Positions 27,283 to 36,816 of a DNA stretch of 64,000 nucleotides are shown in pieces; the stretch's first letter is position 1, and the number at the start of each line of letters is the position of its first letter. The position numbers and the translations under genes were made by a program. This DNA comes from Pseudomonas viciae. Its GTDB lineage: Bacteria > Pseudomonadota > Gammaproteobacteria > Pseudomonadales > Pseudomonadaceae. A model generated the notes under the pieces. That model was not told where the DNA came from. It saw only the letters and a list, made by a program, of their open reading frames with translations, and did not search any database. The stretch covers positions 3,942,001 through 4,006,000 of the forward strand of contig NZ_CP035088.1 of NCBI RefSeq assembly GCF_004786035.1. The letters run 5' to 3'.

Positions 27283-27369
27283 CGAATAGTTAAACCAAAA
27301 ATCACGGGTTTATCCAGAAAACAGCTTGCTGGAGACTGAACGAGTCATTCACCGCCAGGAGCAATCATC

Positions 27370-28365
27370 ATGATGACCCGCCAACTCGGCCATCACGGCC
27401 CCCACGTTTCAGCCATCGGCCTGGGCTGCATGGGCATGTCGGACTTCTACACCACCGGGGTGGATGAGCGAGAGGCCATTGCCACGCTGCACCGCGCCGT
27501 GGAACTGGGCGTGACCCTGTTCGACACCGCTGACATGTATGGCCCGCACACCAACGAAGAACTGCTCGGACGCGCCTTGCACGGCAAGCGTGAAAGCATC
27601 TACCTGGCCACCAAGTTCGGCCTGGTGCGCAGCAGCGACCCCCACGCCCGAGGCGTCAATGGCCGCCCTGAATACGTCAGGCAATCGGTCGAGGGTAGCC
27701 TCAAACGCCTCAAGACCGACTACCTCGACCTCTACTACCAGCACCGCGTTGACCCCCTCGTCCCCATCGAAGAGACCATCGGGGCCATGGCCGAGCTGGT
27801 CAAGGCGGGCAAGGTCCGCCACATTGGCATCTCAGAAGCCAGCGCCGAGACCATCCAACGCGCCCATGCGATTCATCCACTGGCAGCGGTCCAGAGCGAA
27901 TACTCGTTGTGGTCCCGTGACCCTGAACACAACAGTGTGCTCGATACCTGTCGACGCCTGGACATTGCCTTCGTCGCCTACAGCCCCCTGGGTCGCGGGT
28001 TTCTGACGGGTGAACTGAAGAGTCCGGACGATTTTGCCGCCGATGATTATCGCCGTTTCAACCCACGCTTCCAGGCCGACAACTTCACTCGCAACCTGAT
28101 ACTGGTGGAACGGGTCAAAGCATTGGCCGCAGATAAGGGCATCAGCGCTTCGCAACTGGCCCTGGCGTGGGTATTGGCCCAGGGCAACCATGTCATCCCG
28201 ATCCCGGGCACCAAACAGCGCAAATATCTGGAGAGCAATGTCGCGGCCACGGCCGTTACATTGAGCGCCGACGAACGGGTTCATCTGGATGACATTTTCG
28301 GCGCCGAAGGTGTGGTAGCGGGCGATAGATACGCCGCTCAGACGATGACCCTATTGAACGGCTGA
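27370..28365 (+). CDS. Aldo/keto reductase
   Basis: A 331-residue NADPH-dependent reductase with a TIM-barrel fold. The catalytic tetrad is visible as Asp and Tyr in FDTADMYGP, Lys in YLATKFG, and His in YYQHRVDP. The cofactor-binding end reads [15 protein letters not shown]. It belongs to the YajO/AKR13-like group with the opening [23 protein letters not shown] lies ahead of a tandem ATG ATG. The substrate is unknown; reactive aldehydes are typical. Confidence 0.92.
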   Translation: MMTRQLGHHGPHVSAIGLGCMGMSDFYTTGVDEREAIATLHRAVELGVTLFDTADMYGPHTNEELLGRALHGKRESIYLATKFGLVRSSDPHARGVNGRPEYVRQSVEGSLKRLKTDYLDLYYQHRVDPLVPIEETIGAMAELVKAGKVRHIGISEASAETIQRAHAIHPLAAVQSEYSLWSRDPEHNSVLDTCRRLDIAFVAYSPLGRGFLTGELKSPDDFAADDYRRFNPRFQADNFTRNLILVERVKALAADKGISASQLALAWVLAQGNHVIPIPGTKQRKYLESNVAATAVTLSADERVHLDDIFGAEGVVAGDRYAAQTMTLLNG

Positions 28366-28748
28366 TCGATCGGTCGAGCGGCTGTGCCGTTTTGCACCCG
28401 CAGCCAATCGTCCGATTTACATGGCGAAGAAGGACCTTCGCAAACGGTGTGGAGGGGACGCCGGGCAGCTTTGCTGTGTTTCTGCGCAGATGTGTACGAA
28501 AGTCGTTGATCGATAGACGCAGTAAAAGCCAACGAAAAGACAATGTGGAGCGGGAAAGCAAATAGATAGTTTGAGACTGGGCAATACACAGGGGTCATCC
28601 ACCGTTGGTGGTCCCTGTATATAGCCTGAGCGCCGCCGGGCGCCTCTGCGTAACCAACTCTAACAAGCTCGCTTTCGCAGAAGAGGACAGAGGAAGGCCC
28701 CGCGCGTATGCCGCGTATGCATCACGTCGCACTCAAACGAGTCCAGCC
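28366..28748. other. Noncoding leader region of the FIST chemoreceptor gene
   Basis: The 383 bases contain no convincing gene. The frame of the downstream protein stays open to 28605, but that extension has low-complexity composition and no known domain. A two-part hairpin lies at 28588-28618: ACAGGG/CCCTGT outer and CCACC/GGTGG inner stem. I see no flagellar-type sigma-28 promoter. Confidence 0.5.
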
Positions 28749-30776
28749 ATGAACCTACTGAATCTCTTCAAAAAGGCCCGCGCCCACGCACAAGGTGCTG
28801 TCAGCGTGGTCTGCACCGCCAGTGAGCTTGACCAGGCGCTGGCCAGCGTGCGCGTAGACCCGGTGTTGGTCACCGGCTTTGTCTCTCCTCACCTGGACAT
28901 CGACCAGATCGCCGCCAAAATCAAAAAGCGCTTTGGCCACAGTGCAATCAGCCTGTGCACGACGTCGGGAGAGCTGTGCAACGGCGCGAGCACGCTGTAC
29001 TGCCAGACCGGCGAGACGTGGGACCGGGTGGTGCTGCAACTGTTTGATTCCAGTGTGATTGCTTCGGCCGAGGTGGTGATGGTGCCGCTGGAGTGCGAAG
29101 ACATTCGCAGCGGGGGCAAACGTCTGGCCATGCGCGAGCGAATCGCCAAACTGGTGAACAATATCAAGCAGGCGCAGGTGAGCACGCCCATTGACCACCG
29201 CGACACCTTGGCCTACGTGGTGTTCGATGGTCTTTCGGCGTCCGAGTCGTTCTTTATGGAGGCGCTCTACGAGTCCGGGCGCTTCCCTTGCCTGTTCGTC
29301 GGCGGCTCTGCCGGGGGCAAGACGGATTTCAAGAAAACCCTGATCAGCGATGGCCAGCGCAGTTACCAGAACCATGCGCAAATTGTTTTTCTGAAAACCG
29401 CGGCGGATGTGCGCTTCGGGGTATTCAAAAGCCAGAACTTCCAACCCGCCGGATTAAGCCTCAACGTGCTGACCGCGTCGGTGGAAGACCGCACCATCGA
29501 CCAGGTCATCGACAGCCGCGGCAATATCAAGAGCATGGTGCAGGCCCTGTGCGACGCATTCGAGTGCACGGCCCAAACGCTGGAAAAGAAGCTGGCCGAC
29601 TACTCATTCGCCATCCGGGTGGGTGAAGAACTGTTCGTGCGCTCCATTGCTCGCATCGACTATCAACAACAAATCATCCAGTTGTTCTGCGACGTTGCGC
29701 CCGGCGAAGAGCTGGTGATGGTCAAGCGCACGCCTCTTCGCGAAGCGACCCGCATCGACTACGAGAAATTCCTCAGAGGTAAAGGTGGCCGGCCGGTAGC
29801 GGCCATTCTCAACGACTGCATCCTGCGCCGGCTCAACAACGGCTGTGACCTGGGCAGCATGGCCGGTATTTTCGGCGACGTGCCTTTGGCCGGTTTCTCG
29901 ACTTTTGGTGAAATCCTGGGCCTGAACCTGAACCAGACGCTCACGGCGATTTTCTTCTTTCGAATCACCAAGGGCGCCCGTTTTGCCGATGAATACGTCG
30001 ACAACTTCATCGCCCACTATGGCGAGTTCAAGGCCTTCTTCCTGCGTCGTCAGATCAAGAAACTGGCCGGCCTGAACCATGTAGTGGTCAAGCAGATCAT
30101 GGCGTTCAAGATGAATGACTTCAACAGCGCCTTGGACACCCGCGGCCTGGATAACACGGTCCTGCCGGTGTTCAACGGCCTGACGGACCTGGGCCAGGTA
30201 TTGGCACAGGCCAGCCAGCAGCAAGAGGAAATGGCCACGCAAATCAAGCATTACTCCGGTGAGCTGCACCTGTCGATGGATGACCTGACGGGCACGATAG
30301 ATCGGCAAAATAGCGTTGCCGAGCAGGCGGGCACAACCGTGGAACAACTGGCCACGCAAGCCGGTGAAGCGGTGGTCGGCGCGCGTGCGCTCGCCAGCTC
30401 AAGCCTGCGTATCCAGTCGATCGTGCAGGTAATTCAGCAAATCGCCGGGCAGACCAACCTGTTGGCGCTCAACGCCGCCATCGAAGCCGCCCGGGCGGGT
30501 GAAATGGGCAGAGGTTTCGCCGTGGTGGCTGACGAGGTGCGTAAGCTGGCGGAAATCACCCGCAAGAATGCGGCTGAAATCGGCGTGGATATCGACCTGC
30601 TGTCAAAGGAGATCCAAGGCGTCGCCCAACAGATCGAAGATCAGTCCGTGGCCGTGGGCGCACTGCGCGAAATGCTCGATGTCCTGGAGGACTCCAGCCG
30701 CACCACTGAAGGCACAGCGCAACGCACCAAGACCATCGCCGACACCTTGACCGGGCTGACCCATGCCAGTGCTTGA
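28749..30776 (+). CDS. FIST-domain soluble methyl-accepting chemotaxis protein
   Basis: A 675-residue cytoplasmic chemoreceptor without membrane segments. Residues about 30-390 form the FIST N and C sensor domains ([41 protein letters not shown]), believed to bind small ligands such as amino acids. A linker leads to a short signalling domain from about 500 to the end, with the hairpin tip motif [20 protein letters not shown] near 567. The signalling helices are shorter than in full receptors, and no C-terminal CheR-docking pentapeptide is seen. The start at 28749 is chosen because [15 protein letters not shown] is a natural beginning. Confidence 0.9.
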   Translation: MNLLNLFKKARAHAQGAVSVVCTASELDQALASVRVDPVLVTGFVSPHLDIDQIAAKIKKRFGHSAISLCTTSGELCNGASTLYCQTGETWDRVVLQLFDSSVIASAEVVMVPLECEDIRSGGKRLAMRERIAKLVNNIKQAQVSTPIDHRDTLAYVVFDGLSASESFFMEALYESGRFPCLFVGGSAGGKTDFKKTLISDGQRSYQNHAQIVFLKTAADVRFGVFKSQNFQPAGLSLNVLTASVEDRTIDQVIDSRGNIKSMVQALCDAFECTAQTLEKKLADYSFAIRVGEELFVRSIARIDYQQQIIQLFCDVAPGEELVMVKRTPLREATRIDYEKFLRGKGGRPVAAILNDCILRRLNNGCDLGSMAGIFGDVPLAGFSTFGEILGLNLNQTLTAIFFFRITKGARFADEYVDNFIAHYGEFKAFFLRRQIKKLAGLNHVVVKQIMAFKMNDFNSALDTRGLDNTVLPVFNGLTDLGQVLAQASQQQEEMATQIKHYSGELHLSMDDLTGTIDRQNSVAEQAGTTVEQLATQAGEAVVGARALASSSLRIQSIVQVIQQIAGQTNLLALNAAIEAARAGEMGRGFAVVADEVRKLAEITRKNAAEIGVDIDLLSKEIQGVAQQIEDQSVAVGALREMLDVLEDSSRTTEGTAQRTKTIADTLTGLTHASA

Positions 30777-30813
30777 GCCCTTCAGGGCACAAAACCGGCG
30801 GCCACCTTCGAAG

Positions 30814-30827
30814 ATGACATAAATCAA
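30814..30827 (+). promoter_or_regulatory. ANR/FNR-like box
   Basis: ATGACATAAATCAA differs from the consensus TTGAC-N4-ATCAA at one position. It lies 159 bases ahead of the methionine-rich protein gene. A start point about 41 bases downstream of its centre would fall near 30862. Confidence 0.5.
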
Positions 30828-30985
30828 GGTTGTCCCGGGGATATCTACTCATCATTTGGGGGCGTTAGTAAGCGACTGTCATGCTGAAGTCCATGAGTTC
30901 CGGCGAATGCGGCTGACTCCACTCTCCACAATCGTGTGAAACCTGTGATTTTGGTTCGGCTCCTCCCCCACATAGGTAGCTCGAC

Positions 30986-31498
30986 ATGAAAAATACCCGA
31001 CTGGCCATGCTTTTCCTTCTTGCATCGCTTTCCCCCCTATGGACGTCAGCAGCCGAGCAATCTGAAGTGCCGTCGACGCAGCAACAAACCCCCAATGTTG
31101 CAGAGTTCGATACGCAGATGGCCCAGGCGCAAGAGACCTTCCAGAAAATGCAGGAGCAGATGGAGAAAATCCAGCAGACCCAGGATCCCCAGGAGCGGCA
31201 GAAGCTCCTTCAGGAACATTGGAATACGATGCAAAGTGGCATGGCCATGATGAATGGGATGGGGGGGCCGGGAATGATGGGATGCTGCCGAGGCCCCGGC
31301 ATGATGGGCAAAGGAAAGATGATGGGCGGTGGTCATATGATGGGCTGGCAGGACTACTCCAAGCTGCCCCCGGAGCAAAGAAGTCAACGCCAGTACATGA
31401 TGGATAGATTCACCGGCATGCAACAGATGATGATGGACCAGATGATGCGGCATCAAAACTACATGCAGGGGCAACCACCGGCCAAGCCTGGCGCATAA
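30986..31498 (+). CDS. Exported methionine-rich protein, possible metal binder
   Basis: A 170-residue protein with signal peptide MKNTRLAMLFLLASLSPLWTSA. The mature half has a coiled coil (TQMAQAQETFQKMQEQMEKI), then a Met/Gly/His-rich stretch with repeated MMGxG units, a CC pair, and MMMDQMMRHQNYM. Such Met and His clusters are typical for periplasmic copper-handling proteins, but no defined family comes to mind. An ANR-like box upstream suggests induction at low oxygen, which would suit cuprous copper or respiratory oxidase metal supply; that is inference. Isolated gene. Confidence 0.85.
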   Translation: MKNTRLAMLFLLASLSPLWTSAAEQSEVPSTQQQTPNVAEFDTQMAQAQETFQKMQEQMEKIQQTQDPQERQKLLQEHWNTMQSGMAMMNGMGGPGMMGCCRGPGMMGKGKMMGGGHMMGWQDYSKLPPEQRSQRQYMMDRFTGMQQMMMDQMMRHQNYMQGQPPAKPGA

Positions 31499-31555
31499 GT
31501 TATCGCCAGTGGTGCGGTGGCCGCCGACATGGATCGGGGAGGATATTGCGCTCAT

Positions 31556-31578
31556 AGGCGGCCCAAACCGGGCCGCCT
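31556..31578. terminator. Strong hairpin between convergent genes
   Basis: AGGCGGCCC (31556-31564), loop AAACC, GGGCCGCCT (31570-31578): a perfect nine-pair GC-rich stem between two convergent genes. There is no U tract on either side, so it is an atypical or bidirectional terminator. Confidence 0.55.
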
Positions 31579-31589
31579 CCTGCGACGGC

Positions 31590-32282
31590 TCAGGCCGTCT
31601 GTTCCTGCGCCAGCCGCTTGAGCAACGCTTTGGCGGTGGCTTCGGATGAAGCCGGATTCTGACCGGTGATCAAATGCCCGTCCTCGACCACATAGCTGGC
31701 CCAGTCCGCGGCCTTGGAATACTCGCCGCCTTTGGCTTTGAGCATGTCCTCCACCAGAAACGGCACCACTTGCGTCAGTCCCACGGCGTCTTCCTCAGAG
31801 TTGGTGAAACCGGTGACTTTTTTGCCTTTCACCACCGACTGGCCATCCGGGGCTTGAACGTTCTTGAACACGCCAGGGGCGTGGCAAACCGCGGCCACGG
31901 GCTTATTTGCGGCATAAAAGGCTTCGAGGAGGGTCTTCGAATCCGTGTCCTCGGCCAGGTCCCAGAGCGGCCCATGACCGCCGGGGTAGAACACGGCATC
32001 GAAGTCATAAGGGTCAATCTCGCCCAGCGGCACCGTGTTGGCCAGGGCCGCTTGGGCGATCGTATCGGTACGAAAACGGTGGGTAGCCTCAGTCTGGGCG
32101 TCCTCTTCATCACTTTTGGGGTCTAGCGGCGGCTGTCCACCCTTGGGAGAGGCAAGCGTGACTGTCGCCTTGGCGTCGACAAACACGTAATAGGGAGCGA
32201 CGAACTCTTCCAGCCAAAACCCTGTTTTCTTGCCGGTATCGCCCAACTGATCGTGGGATGTAAGGACCATTAGAATGTTCAT
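31590..32282 (-). CDS. DJ-1/PfpI family protein (class I glutamine amidotransferase-like)
   Basis: A 230-residue cytoplasmic protein starting at 32282 behind AGGAAAGG. The nucleophile elbow is AAVCHAPG with Cys-His, and the early Glu is in FWLEEF. GGHGPLWDL forms the preceding loop. Length and layout match the Hsp31/YhbO-like group of glyoxalase III or chaperone proteins. It is divergent from glcD. Protection against glyoxal-type carbonyls next to glycolate oxidation is an attractive but unproven link. Confidence 0.88.
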   Translation of the reverse strand: MNILMVLTSHDQLGDTGKKTGFWLEEFVAPYYVFVDAKATVTLASPKGGQPPLDPKSDEEDAQTEATHRFRTDTIAQAALANTVPLGEIDPYDFDAVFYPGGHGPLWDLAEDTDSKTLLEAFYAANKPVAAVCHAPGVFKNVQAPDGQSVVKGKKVTGFTNSEEDAVGLTQVVPFLVEDMLKAKGGEYSKAADWASYVVEDGHLITGQNPASSEATAKALLKRLAQEQTA

Positions 32283-32483
32283 GTGAGCCTTTCCTCCTGG
32301 TGTCAACGGGCGGCACGAGGTCGCCGCCCTGCTTTAGGTTCAGAGGCCACGCGGGCGCAGACGTTCAGTGGGCCGTCGCGATACTTTCCCGACTGGCAGG
32401 ACCGGATGAATGTGCTTGGCTCAATCATCGAGCGCTACACTGTCAAATGCCCTTCCGCCTGGCATGAAGAACAATAGAAGCCT

Positions 32484-33983
32484 ATGAACATTCTCTACGA
32501 TGAGCGCGTCGATGGCGTATTACCTCGGGTCGACAAGTCCGCGCTGATTTCAGAACTGCGTGAGGCCCTGCCCGACCTGGCGCTGCTGCACAGCGCGGAG
32601 GACCTGAGGCCGTATGAGTGCGACGGGCTTTCGGCCTACCGCGTCATGCCGTTGCTGGTCGTCCTGCCCGAGCGCATCGAGCAGGTACAAGCGCTGCTGC
32701 GCATCTGCCATGCCCGTCAGGTACCGGTGGTGGCCCGGGGCGCCGGTACCGGGTTGTCGGGGGGCGCCTTGCCGCTGGAACAGGGAGTCCTGTTGGTGAT
32801 GGCACGCTTCAACCGCATCCTTGAAATCAATCCCCAAGGCCGCTATGCGCGAGTCCAGCCCGGGGTGCGCAACCTGGCGATCTCCCAGGCGGCCGCGCCA
32901 CATGGCTTGTACTACGCACCCGATCCGTCCTCCCAGATCGCCTGTTCCATCGGTGGCAACGTGGCGGAAAATGCCGGCGGCGTGCATTGCCTGAAGTACG
33001 GCCTGACCGTGCACAATCTGCTCAAGGTCGACATCCTCACCGTCGAGGGCGAAAGCATGACCCTGGGCAGCGACGCCCTGGACGCGCCAGGATTTGATTT
33101 ACTCGCCCTGTTCACGGGCTCGGAAGGGATGCTTGGCATCATCACCGAAGTGACGGTCAAGTTGCTGCCCAAGCCCCAGGTGGCGCGCGTGCTGCTCGCC
33201 AGTTTCGACTCGGTGGAAAAGGCCGGTCGCGCCGTCGGCGACATCATTGCCGCCGGGATCATCCCCGGTGGGTTGGAGATGATGGACAATCTGTCGATTC
33301 GGGCCACTGAAGACTTTATCCACGCCGGCTACCCAGTCGATGCCGCCGCCATCCTGTTGTGCGAACTCGACGGTGTGGAGGCCGACGTGCAGGACGATTG
33401 CCAACGGGTCGAGGCGGTCTTGAAGGCTGCTGGCGCCGTGCATGTGCGGGTGGCCTGCGACGAGGCCGAACGGGCGCGTTTCTGGGCCGGGCGCAAAAAT
33501 GCGTTCCCTGCCGTAGGGCGCATCTCCCCTGATTATTACTGCATGGACGGCACCATCCCACGACGCGAGTTGCCACGGGTGCTAAAAGGCATCAGCGACC
33601 TGTCGGACGAACATGGCTTGCGCGTGGCCAACGTGTTCCATGCGGGGGACGGCAACATGCACCCGCTCATTCTGTTCGACGCCAACCAGCCCGGCGAACT
33701 GGAGCGCGCCGAGACGCTGGGGGGCAAAATCCTGGAACTGTGCGTGCAAGTCGGCGGCAGCATTACCGGGGAGCATGGCGTCGGGCGCGAGAAGATCAAC
33801 CAAATGTGCGCGCAGTTCAACAGCGACGAGTTGACCGTGTTTCACGCGGTGAAAAAGGCCTTTGATCCGCAAGGCCTGCTCAACCCCGGCAAGAACATCC
33901 CGACCCTGCAGCGTTGCGCGGAGTTCGGCTCGATGCACGTGCACCTCGGCAAACTGCCGTTCCCGGAACTGGAGCGCTTTTGA
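32484..33983 (+). CDS. glcD: Glycolate oxidase FAD subunit GlcD
   Basis: A 499-residue FAD-linked oxidase, the usual GlcD length. The PCMH-type FAD-binding region has ARGAGTGLSGGALPL and CSIGGNVAENAGGVHCLKYG. The C-terminal cap carries NVFHAGDGNMHPLILFD and GSITGEHGVGREK. It oxidises glycolate to glyoxylate together with GlcE and GlcF at the membrane. The stop overlaps the glcE start (TGATG). No GlcC-type regulator or glcG is adjacent, so control must come from elsewhere. Confidence 0.95.
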   Translation: MNILYDERVDGVLPRVDKSALISELREALPDLALLHSAEDLRPYECDGLSAYRVMPLLVVLPERIEQVQALLRICHARQVPVVARGAGTGLSGGALPLEQGVLLVMARFNRILEINPQGRYARVQPGVRNLAISQAAAPHGLYYAPDPSSQIACSIGGNVAENAGGVHCLKYGLTVHNLLKVDILTVEGESMTLGSDALDAPGFDLLALFTGSEGMLGIITEVTVKLLPKPQVARVLLASFDSVEKAGRAVGDIIAAGIIPGGLEMMDNLSIRATEDFIHAGYPVDAAAILLCELDGVEADVQDDCQRVEAVLKAAGAVHVRVACDEAERARFWAGRKNAFPAVGRISPDYYCMDGTIPRRELPRVLKGISDLSDEHGLRVANVFHAGDGNMHPLILFDANQPGELERAETLGGKILELCVQVGGSITGEHGVGREKINQMCAQFNSDELTVFHAVKKAFDPQGLLNPGKNIPTLQRCAEFGSMHVHLGKLPFPELERF

Positions 33984-35035
33984 TGCCCTACGATCATGAC
34001 GCCAGCGCCGCGCTGTTGGAACAGGTCAACCATGCCCTCAACCAACGCACGGCGCTGCGCATCCAGGGCGGCAACAGCAAAGCCATGCTGGGCCGCCCGG
34101 TCTGCGCTGAAGTACTCGATACCCGTCAGCACCGCGGCATCGTCAGCTACGACCCCACCGAGCTGGTGCTGACCGCACGCGCCGGTACTCCCCTGGTGGA
34201 GATCGAAGCGGCGCTCAACGAGGCCGGGCAATTTCTACCGTTCGAGCCCCCGCACCTGGGCCCAGGGGCTACCTTGGGCGGTATGGTCGCCACGGGCCTG
34301 TCCGGGCCACGGCGCCCCTGGGCCGGCTCGGTGCGGGATTACGTGCTGGGCACTCGGGTCATCACCGGCCAGGGCAAGTTGCTGCGTTTTGGTGGCGAAG
34401 TCATGAAGAACGTCGCCGGTTATGACCTGTCGCGCCTCATGACCGGCAGCTTCGGCTGCCTGGGGCTACTCACGGAAGTGTCCTTGAAGGTCCTGCCCAA
34501 GCCACGCCAGTGCCTGAGCGTGCGACTGGCAATGGATGTTCGCCAGGCGTTGGCTGAACTGGCCGAATGGGGCCAGCAGCCGATCCCGATCAGCGCGGCC
34601 TGTCATGACGGCGAGGCACTGCACTTGCGCCTGGAAGGTGGTGAGGGCTCGGTGGCCTCGGCCATCGACCGTTTCGGTGGCGACGCCCTCGACAACAGTT
34701 ATTGGGCTGACCTGCGGGAGCAGCGCCTGGGGTTCTTTGCCACACCCGAGCCGCTGTGGCGGCTTTCGTTGCCGAACAACACCGGGCCTCTCGACCTGCC
34801 CGGTCGGCAACTGCTGGACTGGGGCGGCGCCCAGCGCTGGCTGAAATCCGCGGCCCTGCCGCAAATCATTCGCCAGACGGCGTCCAGCGTTGGTGGTCAC
34901 GCCACCCTCTATGCCGTCGACGAAGCGCCTTTCCACCCGCTGGCCGAGCCGTTGTTGCGTTATCACCAGAACCTGAAGAAACAGCTCGACCCCCAGGGGA
35001 TCTTCAATCCGGGCCGTATGTACGCCGACGTCTGA
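33983..35035 (+). CDS. glcE: Glycolate oxidase FAD subunit GlcE
   Basis: A 350-residue subunit with an incomplete FAD-binding fold, as normal for GlcE. It has RAGTPLVEIEAALNEAGQ, GATLGGMVATGLSGPRRPW and GEVMKNVAGYDLSRLMTGS. The C-terminus FNPGRMYADV is typical. The ATG overlaps the glcD stop; the frame remains open further upstream but inside glcD. It partners GlcD in the complex. Confidence 0.95.
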   Translation: MPYDHDASAALLEQVNHALNQRTALRIQGGNSKAMLGRPVCAEVLDTRQHRGIVSYDPTELVLTARAGTPLVEIEAALNEAGQFLPFEPPHLGPGATLGGMVATGLSGPRRPWAGSVRDYVLGTRVITGQGKLLRFGGEVMKNVAGYDLSRLMTGSFGCLGLLTEVSLKVLPKPRQCLSVRLAMDVRQALAELAEWGQQPIPISAACHDGEALHLRLEGGEGSVASAIDRFGGDALDNSYWADLREQRLGFFATPEPLWRLSLPNNTGPLDLPGRQLLDWGGAQRWLKSAALPQIIRQTASSVGGHATLYAVDEAPFHPLAEPLLRYHQNLKKQLDPQGIFNPGRMYADV

Positions 35036-35044
35036 GGACGAGCC

Positions 35045-36268
35045 ATGCAAACCCATCTGAGCGAACAAGCCAAAAGCCTTCCCCGTGCCGAGGAGGCCGA
35101 GCGCATCCTGCGCTCATGTGTGCACTGTGGATTCTGTACGGCCACCTGCCCCACCTACCAATTGCTGGGCGATGAGCTGGACGGCCCCCGCGGGCGCATC
35201 TACCTGATCAAGCAGGTGCTTGAAGGCCAGGCAGTCACCGCGAAGACTCAGCTACATCTGGACCGTTGCCTGACCTGCCGCAGCTGCGAGACCACCTGTC
35301 CATCCGGCGTGCAGTACCACAACCTGCTGGACATCGGCCGCGCTGTCGTTGAGCAGAAAGTGCCCCGTCCCCTCGCCCAGCGCGCGTTTCGCCAGGCCCT
35401 GCGGGCAGTACTGCCACGGCCTGCACTCTTCCAAGCGTTGATCCAGGCCGCGAAGGTTTTCCGTCCGCTGCTGCCCCACGCCCTGCAAACCAAGCTGCCG
35501 CGCCAGCACCCTCCGGCCAAGCCACGCCCGCCAGTGCGGCATCCGCGCCATGTACTGATGCTCGAAGGTTGTGTGCAACCAACCCTGGCGCCCAACACCA
35601 ACGCCGCTGCTGCTCGCGTCCTGGATCGCCTGGGCATTTCGGTGGTATCGGCCCGCGAGGCCGGTTGTTGCGGGGCAATCGACTACCACCTCAATGCCCA
35701 GGAAAAAGGCCTTGAGCGGGCCAGGGGCAACATCGACGCCTGGTGGCCGGCCATCGAGACCGGGGTCGAAGCCATTGTCCAGACGGCCAGCGGTTGCGGC
35801 GCCTTCGTGCGCGAATATGGTCAGTTGCTCAAGGATGACCCGGCCTACGCGGCCAAGGCCGAACGCGTCAGCGCCTTGGCCAGCGACCTGGTGCAAGTGC
35901 TAGGCGCCGAACCCTTGGAAGCCCTCGGCATGCGCGGTGATCGGCGCCTGGCCTTCCATTGCCCCTGCACCCTGCAGCATGCCCAGAAACTCGGTGGCGC
36001 CGTCGAGGGAGTGCTCGAGCGCCTGGGTTTCAGCCTCACGGCGGTGCCCGACAGTCACCTGTGTTGCGGCTCGGCAGGCACGTATTCGCTGACCCAACCC
36101 GAGCTGTCCCGGCAGTTGCGCGATAACAAACTCAATGCCTTGGAGAGCGGTAATCCGCAAGTGATCGTAACGGCCAACATCGGCTGCCAGACCCACCTCG
36201 ACGGTGCCGCACGCACACCCGTGCGCCACTGGATCGAGCTTGTCGAAGAAGCCCTGCCCCAGACGTAA
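35045..36268 (+). CDS. glcF: Glycolate oxidase iron-sulfur subunit GlcF
   Basis: A 407-residue iron-sulfur protein. Two 4Fe-4S motifs are visible: [12 protein letters not shown] (near residue 20) and [12 protein letters not shown] (near 75). Two CCG domains follow with [12 protein letters not shown] and [11 protein letters not shown], which bind further cofactors and pass electrons to the quinone pool. It begins nine bases after glcE and ends the operon. Confidence 0.95.
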   Translation: MQTHLSEQAKSLPRAEEAERILRSCVHCGFCTATCPTYQLLGDELDGPRGRIYLIKQVLEGQAVTAKTQLHLDRCLTCRSCETTCPSGVQYHNLLDIGRAVVEQKVPRPLAQRAFRQALRAVLPRPALFQALIQAAKVFRPLLPHALQTKLPRQHPPAKPRPPVRHPRHVLMLEGCVQPTLAPNTNAAAARVLDRLGISVVSAREAGCCGAIDYHLNAQEKGLERARGNIDAWWPAIETGVEAIVQTASGCGAFVREYGQLLKDDPAYAAKAERVSALASDLVQVLGAEPLEALGMRGDRRLAFHCPCTLQHAQKLGGAVEGVLERLGFSLTAVPDSHLCCGSAGTYSLTQPELSRQLRDNKLNALESGNPQVIVTANIGCQTHLDGAARTPVRHWIELVEEALPQT

Positions 36269-36372
36269 CCCCCCGCAACGCAAAGCTGTACGCGAAAACA
36301 CCGATGCCACCTGTCTTCGCGCCGGTGCTCGTAAAGTGCATGCTGAGTGATGTTGGGGGGACCGGGGTACAG

Positions 36373-36642
36373 CTACTCCTCGGCAGGCTTCATATGAAAA
36401 ATCGTATAAGGCAGGATCAACGTATCGGCGATAATACTGAAAGGGAGGTCGATTATTGCAAGCGGTGCCAATACCCGCAGGGCTCCAGCGTTTTCCGCGG
36501 TCGTGGCCTTGATCACCTCGATATCAGTAGCAGCGCCGCAGTAGGGATGAAGGCCGCAGAGTTGTCCATTGCCAAAGGTTTCGTTGGCCGTTGCGCATCC
36601 TCCGAGCAGTGTCATTACCAAAGCCGTTACTACGATCCGCAT
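36373..36642 (-). CDS. YceK/YidQ-family lipoprotein
   Basis: A small 89-residue lipoprotein. The ATG at 36642 follows a very strong ribosome site (GGAGGGG) and gives a signal peptide with lipobox LLGGC. The longer upstream frame is not credible. The mature part has CGLHPYCGAATD and the hydrophobic LAPLAIIDLPFSIIADTLILPYTI, the mark of the YceK/YidQ (DUF1375) family of unknown function. Convergent with glcF. Confidence 0.8.
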   Translation of the reverse strand: MRIVVTALVMTLLGGCATANETFGNGQLCGLHPYCGAATDIEVIKATTAENAGALRVLAPLAIIDLPFSIIADTLILPYTIFHMKPAEE

Positions 36643-36816
36643 GACGTCCCCTCCCCCCTGAAAGCGCGGGACTGTAGCATTGATGGCAAGCGGCCTACAG
36701 GGGCGAATCCTGATGTGTCGCTGGACAAACTTTTTGGCGCATTTTTGGAGCGCTTCCACCACGGACGTTTGCAGGCTCAGCGCAACGCTCAACGATTCAC
36801 CCATGGATAACGCAGC

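Noticed and set aside
28605..28748. Coding start of the FIST receptor at 28605
   Set aside because: The added 48 residues have no domain pattern and would overlap the leader hairpin; MNLLNLFKK at 28749 is a natural start.
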